A DNA stretch of 64,000 nucleotides, taken from contig NZ_AZSJ01000003.1 in assembly GCF_000516555.1 (NCBI RefSeq), forward strand, positions 2,165,302 through 2,229,301, written 5' to 3'. Numbering within the stretch: position 1 is the stretch's first letter; each line of letters starts with the position of its first letter. The position numbers and the translations under genes were made by a program. This DNA is from Afipia sp. P52-10. GTDB lineage: Bacteria; Pseudomonadota; Alphaproteobacteria; Rhizobiales; Xanthobacteraceae. This document shows, piece by piece, positions 60,060 to 64,000 of the stretch. Under the pieces are notes generated by a model. That model was not told the DNA's origin. It searched no databases and saw only the letters and a program-made list of their open reading frames with translations.

Positions 60060-60695
60060 TCACCGCTTGCGGGCGACGATGTAGGGCCGGTTGTCGTTGC
60101 CCTTGCTGGCATGGATCTCGGTTGCGAGGATGTCGAAACCGGCGCCGTGCAGGTGCTGGCTCAGCTCCGCAACCCGGAAGACGCCGGCATAAGGGGCGAG
60201 GCCAACGCCGCGCATCAGCGGCAGCGCCAGCCGGATCAGCGGATTCATCTCGCCGACGCACGGCGTCTTGGAGATGAGCAGGCCATCGTCGGCGAGCAGC
60301 ATGTGGATGTGCCGCAACGTGCCGGGCAGATCGCGCACGAGGTGGAGATAGTTGAATCCAAGCACGGCTTTGAACGGCCCGTCTTCAGGCGCAAGCGTCT
60401 CGGCGGCTGCCGTGCGAAACGCAAGCCCCGGAATAAGACTGGCCATGCGCTTGTCTTCGGCGATCGCGATCATCCCGGCGGAAATATCCGTCGCCAGATA
60501 CTGTCGAACGCTGCCTGCGAGCCGCAGCGCCGTCGTTCCGGTGCCGCAGCCGAGCTCAAGCACCCTGTCGTCGGGTTTCAACAGCGCGCGGGTCCGCTCC
60601 AGCGTGCGCTCATAGCCGGCCTGATCGGCGATCGCGCCTTTCGAATACTTCCGGGAGGTGCGGTCCCAGAAGCGGGCGTCGCTGGTTAGGCTCAT
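60060..60695 (-). CDS. class I SAM-dependent methyltransferase
   Basis: 211 residues. Motif I VLELGCGTGTTALRLAGSV binds S-adenosylmethionine; ATDISAGMIAIAEDK and FKAVLGFNYLHLVRDLPGTL follow the Methyltransf_11/25 pattern; the C-terminal part is hydrophobic (MRGVGLAPYAGVFRVAEL). ATG 60695 has GAGGAACG 8 bases upstream. Divergent from the ArsR gene, so it may share the operator at 60893. Methyl acceptor unknown. Confidence 0.88.
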   Translation of the reverse strand: MSLTSDARFWDRTSRKYSKGAIADQAGYERTLERTRALLKPDDRVLELGCGTGTTALRLAGSVRQYLATDISAGMIAIAEDKRMASLIPGLAFRTAAAETLAPEDGPFKAVLGFNYLHLVRDLPGTLRHIHMLLADDGLLISKTPCVGEMNPLIRLALPLMRGVGLAPYAGVFRVAELSQHLHGAGFDILATEIHASKGNDNRPYIVARKR

Positions 60696-60887
60696 GATGG
60701 GTCGTTCCTCGCAATCATTCGGCAGGGACATGCCATTGCTACGCAAAAGAGCGGCTTTTAAGGCGGAGCGTTGATCGACGCGTCGATGGTGCCACCGAAT
60801 CCGAGGACTGAAAACCGGCCGCATGGTCCGGCTCTGGTCATGGTGTCCGGCTTCAGCCACCGCGCTGCGACGCTGGCCGGCTGCGGA

Positions 60888-60915
60888 TTGACATGCAGTA
60901 ATATTACTGCATAAT
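60888..60915 (+). promoter_or_regulatory. ArsR promoter with embedded 20-bp operator palindrome
   Basis: TTGACA (60888-60893), 16 bases, CATAAT (60910-60915) form a near-consensus promoter. The perfect palindrome ATGCAGTAAT-ATTACTGCAT occupies 60893-60912, from the end of the -35 box into the -10 box. A dimeric repressor bound there would block polymerase. Confidence 0.8.
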
Positions 60916-60922
60916 GCCGCTG

Positions 60923-61225
60923 ATGCAGGACGATCAGATCGACCTCGTCTTCAAGGCGCTGGCGCATCCGGAGCGGCGGCGCGTCCTCGCGCTTCTGCAG
61001 CGACGGCCCGGCCGGTCGCTGTTTGAGATTTGCGTCGATTCGATTGCCGAGAACGGACAGCCGCTGTCGCGGCAGACGGTCTCGCAGCATCTGGAAATGC
61101 TGGAACGGGCCGGCTTGCTGGACATCTCCTGGCAGGGGCGGACCAAAGCGCATGCGGCCAACCTGGCGCCGCTGCGAAAGGCGGCTGAGCTTGCGATCAA
61201 TCCCTTCTTCAAGAAAGGATCATGA
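60923..61225 (+). CDS. ArsR family transcriptional regulator
   Basis: 100 residues; an ATG at 60914 would add three. Winged helix: [63 protein letters not shown]. No metal-binding Cys pair like CVC, so a metal sensor is unlikely; it resembles the regulators that accompany VOC or SRPBCC genes. The -10 box ends at 60915, so transcription should begin about 60922, making ATG 60923 a leaderless start. Followed one base later by the VOC gene. Confidence 0.88.
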   Translation: MQDDQIDLVFKALAHPERRRVLALLQRRPGRSLFEICVDSIAENGQPLSRQTVSQHLEMLERAGLLDISWQGRTKAHAANLAPLRKAAELAINPFFKKGS

Positions 61226-61621
61226 ATGCGAATCTACGTCACGAGCGTCTTTGTCGACGATCAGGCCAAAGCGCTGGATTTCTATACCAACACGCTCGGC
61301 TTCAAGCTGAAGCACGATATTCCCTTGGGCGAGCATCGCTGGCTGACCGTCGTCTCGCCGGAGCAGCCCGAGGGGACCGAACTGTTGCTCGAGCCGAGCG
61401 AGCATCCTGCGGTGAAGCCGTACAAGACGGCGCTGGTCGCCGACGGCATTCCCGCGGCATCCTTCCAGGTGGACGACCTCGACGGCGAATGCGAAAGGCT
61501 GCGCAACGCCGGCGTCGCCTTCACCATCGCGCCGATGCAGGCCGGGACGGTGCGCATGGCCGTGCTGGACGACACCTGCGGCAATCTCATTCAGCTGGTG
61601 CAGATGACGGGCCAATCCTAG
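61226..61621 (+). CDS. VOC (glyoxalase/bleomycin resistance) family protein
   Basis: 131 residues. [45 protein letters not shown] and the C-terminal [15 protein letters not shown] are typical of the VOC fold, usually dimeric metal enzymes or ligand-binding proteins. Asp-for-His changes at metal sites cannot be judged without alignment. AAAGGA precedes the ATG; co-transcribed with the ArsR repressor. Function unknown. Confidence 0.88.
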   Translation: MRIYVTSVFVDDQAKALDFYTNTLGFKLKHDIPLGEHRWLTVVSPEQPEGTELLLEPSEHPAVKPYKTALVADGIPAASFQVDDLDGECERLRNAGVAFTIAPMQAGTVRMAVLDDTCGNLIQLVQMTGQS

Positions 61622-61641
61622 CAGCCGAATGTCGAACATCG

Positions 61642-62190
61642 ATGGTTCAGGCCCCTGTGATCGAAACGCCGCGCCTCGTGCTCCGGCCATGGCAGGAGCG
61701 CCATCGCGACGCGTTCGCCGCGATGCATGCCGATCCGGCAGTGATGGCCGATCTCGGCGGGCCGATCGATCGGTTGGAGAGTGGAGAGAAGTTCGACAGG
61801 TATTGCGCCGCGCTGCGCGAGCATGGCGTGTCCCGATGGGCGGTGGAAAGTCCTGCCGGTGCGTTCTTGGGCTATGCAGGGGTGATGCCGCGCTTGTTGC
61901 ATGACCATCCGCTCGGCCCGCATCACGAGGTCGGCTGGCGGTTCGTGCGCAGCGCCTGGGGACACGGTTATGCGACCGAGAGCGCCAGGGCGGCGCTTGA
62001 TGATGCCGTTCATCGTGTCGGGGTGCGCGAAATCCTGTCCTATACCAGCGCCGACAATCTGCGATCGCAGGCGGTTATGGCGAGGCTCAATCTGGTGCGG
62101 GCGCCCGCGCGGGATTTCGTGGTGGAGAGCGCACATGGCGGGCGATGGCGCGGGCTCGTCTGGATCGTGCCCGCCGGATTTGCGGCATGA
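61642..62190 (+). CDS. GNAT family N-acetyltransferase (RimJ/RimL-like)
   Basis: 182 residues. [35 protein letters not shown] is the standard start; [27 protein letters not shown] holds the acetyl-CoA-binding loop (Q/RxxGxG/A as RSAWGHGYA) and a final [16 protein letters not shown]. Acetylates an amino group of an unknown small molecule or protein. Starts 20 bases after the VOC gene with a weak ribosome binding site. Confidence 0.88.
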   Translation: MVQAPVIETPRLVLRPWQERHRDAFAAMHADPAVMADLGGPIDRLESGEKFDRYCAALREHGVSRWAVESPAGAFLGYAGVMPRLLHDHPLGPHHEVGWRFVRSAWGHGYATESARAALDDAVHRVGVREILSYTSADNLRSQAVMARLNLVRAPARDFVVESAHGGRWRGLVWIVPAGFAA

Positions 62191-62214
62191 CGCTGGTCGG
62201 CCGGTGACGGCCGG

Positions 62215-62502
62215 CTAATCCGTCGGCAGCATCTGCGGCAGCGTCTTGAGATAATCGAGACACGCGGCCTTCAGCGCTTCGAGGTTCTTGAAGTCACTGG
62301 ATTCGAAGGCGCGATCGACGCCGCCGCCGCGGATGGTGACGCCGTCCTTGAAGATCCACAGCGCGACGTCGCGAAACGTCAGCTGGATCGCCAGATCGGT
62401 CGGCCGCTCCACCGTCTCGTTCTGGAATGCGATGCCGCGTGCGATCAAAAGCTGCATCGCGTCGTAGTGCAGTTGAAACTGGAATTTGGTCGGCGCGGGC
62501 AT
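62215..62502 (-). CDS. small hypothetical protein
   Basis: 95 residues, AGGACAA before the ATG. FQFQLHYDAMQLLIARGIAFQNETVERPTDLAIQLTFRDVALWIFKDGVTIRG followed by an acidic helix. No signal peptide, membrane helix or recognised family; well-formed mixed alpha/beta pattern. Convergent with the GNAT gene. Confidence 0.65.
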   Translation of the reverse strand: MPAPTKFQFQLHYDAMQLLIARGIAFQNETVERPTDLAIQLTFRDVALWIFKDGVTIRGGGVDRAFESSDFKNLEALKAACLDYLKTLPQMLPTD

Positions 62503-62694
62503 CGGCGGTTGTCCTGGCGGACCGGGCGGCCTCCGGCCGGTCCATTCGCGTGGGCTGGATCGGAACTCCCTTTATAAAGGGCAGCAGTGCAACAGCCTAT
62601 TGTAGCGTTTTTTTGCGCATCCCCTTGTCGAAATCGCGGCCGGCCATCCGACTGGTGGACGAGCGCCCATCACGTCAATCGACAGGAGCGACCC

Positions 62695-62874
62695 ATGCCG
62701 TTAGCCTTGCTGCTGCCACAGCTCGAACCCCTGGCGATATTGTTCGTCCGTTTTCTTGTCCTGAGTGTCGAATCGGGCTGGATCCGTTCGACTGGATGCT
62801 GGGCGGGCATGATCCCCCAGATGGGAACCGGCGTTTGGACCTGGATCATGCGCGAGGAAGGCCGGACCGGCTGA
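62695..62874 (+). CDS. small ORF with good ribosome binding site (doubtful)
   Basis: 59 codons after GGAGCG at a spacing of about 7. A hydrophobic segment (PLALLLPQLEPLAILFVRFLVLSV) is followed by a Trp- and Gly-rich end. Could be a small membrane protein, but the overlapping frame also reads as protein-like remnants, so confidence is low. Upstream, CCCTTTATAAAGGG at 62568-62581 is a perfect 14-bp palindrome that may be part of a promoter. Confidence 0.3.
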   Translation: MPLALLLPQLEPLAILFVRFLVLSVESGWIRSTGCWAGMIPQMGTGVWTWIMREEGRTG

Positions 62875-62924
62875 GCCGTTCAGCCGAGGCTTTTGCCCTT
62901 ATCCGGGAAACAGTGGAGCAACCG

Positions 62925-63281
62925 ATGCAATACCTTCTCCTGATCTACAGCAACGAGGCTGAATACGCGGCACGGCCGCAGGCCGAGGTCGCGGCTGCGA
63001 CGGCCGAGTACGGCACCTTTACCCAGGGCATCATCCAGAGCGGCAACTACAAGGGCGGCGAGCGGCTGCGGCCGGTGGCGATGGCGACCACGGTGCGGGT
63101 GCGGGACGGCAAGACCATGACCACCGACGGCCCGTTTGCCGAAACGCGCGAGCAGCTCGGCGGCTATTATCTGATCGAGGCGAAGAACCTCGATGAGGCG
63201 ACCGCGATCGCGGCGCGGATTCCGACCGCGCGGGTCGGCTGCGTCGAGGTGCGGCCGATCTGGCCGCTTAGCGAGATGTAG
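62925..63281 (+). CDS. YCII-related domain protein (DGPF type)
   Basis: 118 residues. MQYLLLIYSNEAEYAARPQAEVAAATAEYGTFTQGIIQSGNYKGGERL, VRDGKTMTTDGPFAETREQLGGYYLIEAKNLDEA and VEVRPI match the YCII/DGPF family; the DGPF motif is seen. GGAGC lies 6 bases before the ATG. Genes of this family regularly precede ECF42-type sigma factors, as here. Confidence 0.92.
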   Translation: MQYLLLIYSNEAEYAARPQAEVAAATAEYGTFTQGIIQSGNYKGGERLRPVAMATTVRVRDGKTMTTDGPFAETREQLGGYYLIEAKNLDEATAIAARIPTARVGCVEVRPIWPLSEM

Positions 63282-63371
63282 GGCGGCTGGGATCGGCGTG
63301 GCACGAGGCGAGACTGCGTCATGGCAAGGGCGAGGACGGCTCGTGCCGCGTTTGTCCGAACGAGGTCGATC

Positions 63372-64000
63372 GTGAAGGCATCCGAGATCGAGGTCGTGTT
63401 TCGGGAGGAGGCGGGTCGGGCGCTGGCGACGCTGATCCGCCTCGTCGGCGATTTCGAATATGCCGAGGACGCGCTGCAGGATGCGTTCGCGGCGGCGCTG
63501 ACCCAGTGGCCGCTGACCGGCCTGCCGCAGAATCCGCGCGCCTGGCTCGTCAATGTCGGCCGCCACAAGGCGATCGACCGCATCCGCCGCCGCACGTCAT
63601 GGCACGACAAGCGGCGCGAGCTGGAGGCGGAAGCGGTGATCGCGGCGCAGGCGATGCCGGATGAGCCGGATGCGCCGGTGTTCGACGACGACATGCTGCG
63701 GCTGATCTTCACCTGCTGCCATCCGGCATTGAACACCGAGGCGCAGGTGGCGCTGACGCTGCGCGCGGTGTGCGGCCTGCAGACCGGCGAGATCGCCCGC
63801 GCGTTCCTGGTGACGGACGAGGCGATGGCGCAGCGGCTGGTGCGGGCGAAGGCGAAGATCCGCACCGCGAAGATTCCCTATGAGGCGCCGGCTGCGACGA
63901 TGCTGGACGCGCGCATCGACGGCGCGCTGGCCACCATCTATCTGGTCTTCACCGAAGGCTATGCGCCGACCGAAGGCGACGCGCTGCTGCGCGAGGACCT
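63372..64000 (+). CDS. ECF42-type RNA polymerase sigma factor, N-terminal part (partial)
   Basis: Open to the window end; at least 209 residues. Sigma-2 region EVVFREEAGRALATLIRLVGDFEYAEDALQDAFAAALTQWP with the DAxQDAF core, then NPRAWLVNVGRHKAIDRIRRR, region 4 around LRLIFTCCHPALNTEAQVALTLRAVCGLQTGEIARAF, and the start of the long C-terminal extension (ATIYLVFTEGYAPTEGDALLREDL) typical of this group. GTG 63372 matches the family start; ATG 63321, with GAGGCGAG upstream, is the alternative. Confidence 0.9.
   Translation, partial: MKASEIEVVFREEAGRALATLIRLVGDFEYAEDALQDAFAAALTQWPLTGLPQNPRAWLVNVGRHKAIDRIRRRTSWHDKRRELEAEAVIAAQAMPDEPDAPVFDDDMLRLIFTCCHPALNTEAQVALTLRAVCGLQTGEIARAFLVTDEAMAQRLVRAKAKIRTAKIPYEAPAATMLDARIDGALATIYLVFTEGYAPTEGDALLRED

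Noticed and set aside
1-64000. CRISPR arrays, tRNA or rRNA genes, insertion sequences
   Set aside because: No regularly spaced repeats, tRNA-like sequence ends, or transposase motifs were found on reading the window.

Overview
The window is GC-rich, densely packed DNA that reads as chromosome of an alphaproteobacterium of the order Hyphomicrobiales, most likely the Bradyrhizobium/Rhodopseudomonas/Afipia group (Nitrobacteraceae). This rests on gene content (TctC-, TAXI-TRAP- and LivJ-type uptake systems, EcfG-free small hypothetical proteins of the bradyrhizobial kind, a caspase-like secreted protein) and on GTCATTCCGGG-type palindromic intergenic repeats. No rRNA, tRNA, CRISPR array, transposase or integrase was seen. 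The genus is an inference.

Layout. 1-8,076: a catabolic cluster: end of a branched-chain-type ABC permease, a divergent IclR regulator, a luciferase-like monooxygenase, an SDR, a LivJ-type binding protein, an NDP-forming acyl-CoA synthetase, an NTF2-like protein and a flavin reductase. 8,400-13,800: a small hypothetical protein, an ABC exporter, a glycosyltransferase, an MFS transporter and a PRC-barrel protein. 13,900-22,850: a two-component system, divergent from a Fis-HTH regulator and a complete RND efflux triplet; four perfect-period 11-bp repeats lie between them. 22,970-27,460: an MBL hydrolase, then an EmrAB-like pump with a MarR regulator.

27,771-37,570 is the best-defined system: a guanidine-I (ykkC) riboswitch followed by a three-gene ABC importer, two urea-amidolyase-associated proteins, a 1,181-residue biotin carboxylase and an allophanate hydrolase, all on the minus strand. 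The riboswitch makes this a guanidine import and degradation operon rather than a urea operon. The leader also shows a hairpin whose 3' arm can alternatively pair with the ribosome binding site.

38,034-49,100: leuA with a possible leucine-rich leader peptide, an AraC regulator, a half-size EamA transporter with an odd duplicated start, a diguanylate cyclase, a tiny membrane protein, a caspase-like protein, a doubly frameshifted pseudogene, a Nudix hydrolase and small hypotheticals. 49,278-59,213: a TctC-type binding protein, a secreted transglycosylase-like protein, a 188-bp nested palindromic repeat, a YeiH-type exporter beside a TauD-type dioxygenase with a divergent IclR regulator and a clean operator palindrome, then a TAXI-TRAP transporter with DUF1850 protein.

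59,210-64,000: a truncated thioesterase-like fragment abuts an AT-richer gene of unknown function (likely acquired DNA), then a methyltransferase, an ArsR repressor with a promoter-embedded 20-bp palindrome and probable leaderless start, a VOC protein, a GNAT acetyltransferase, a YCII protein and the start of an ECF sigma factor cut by the window edge.
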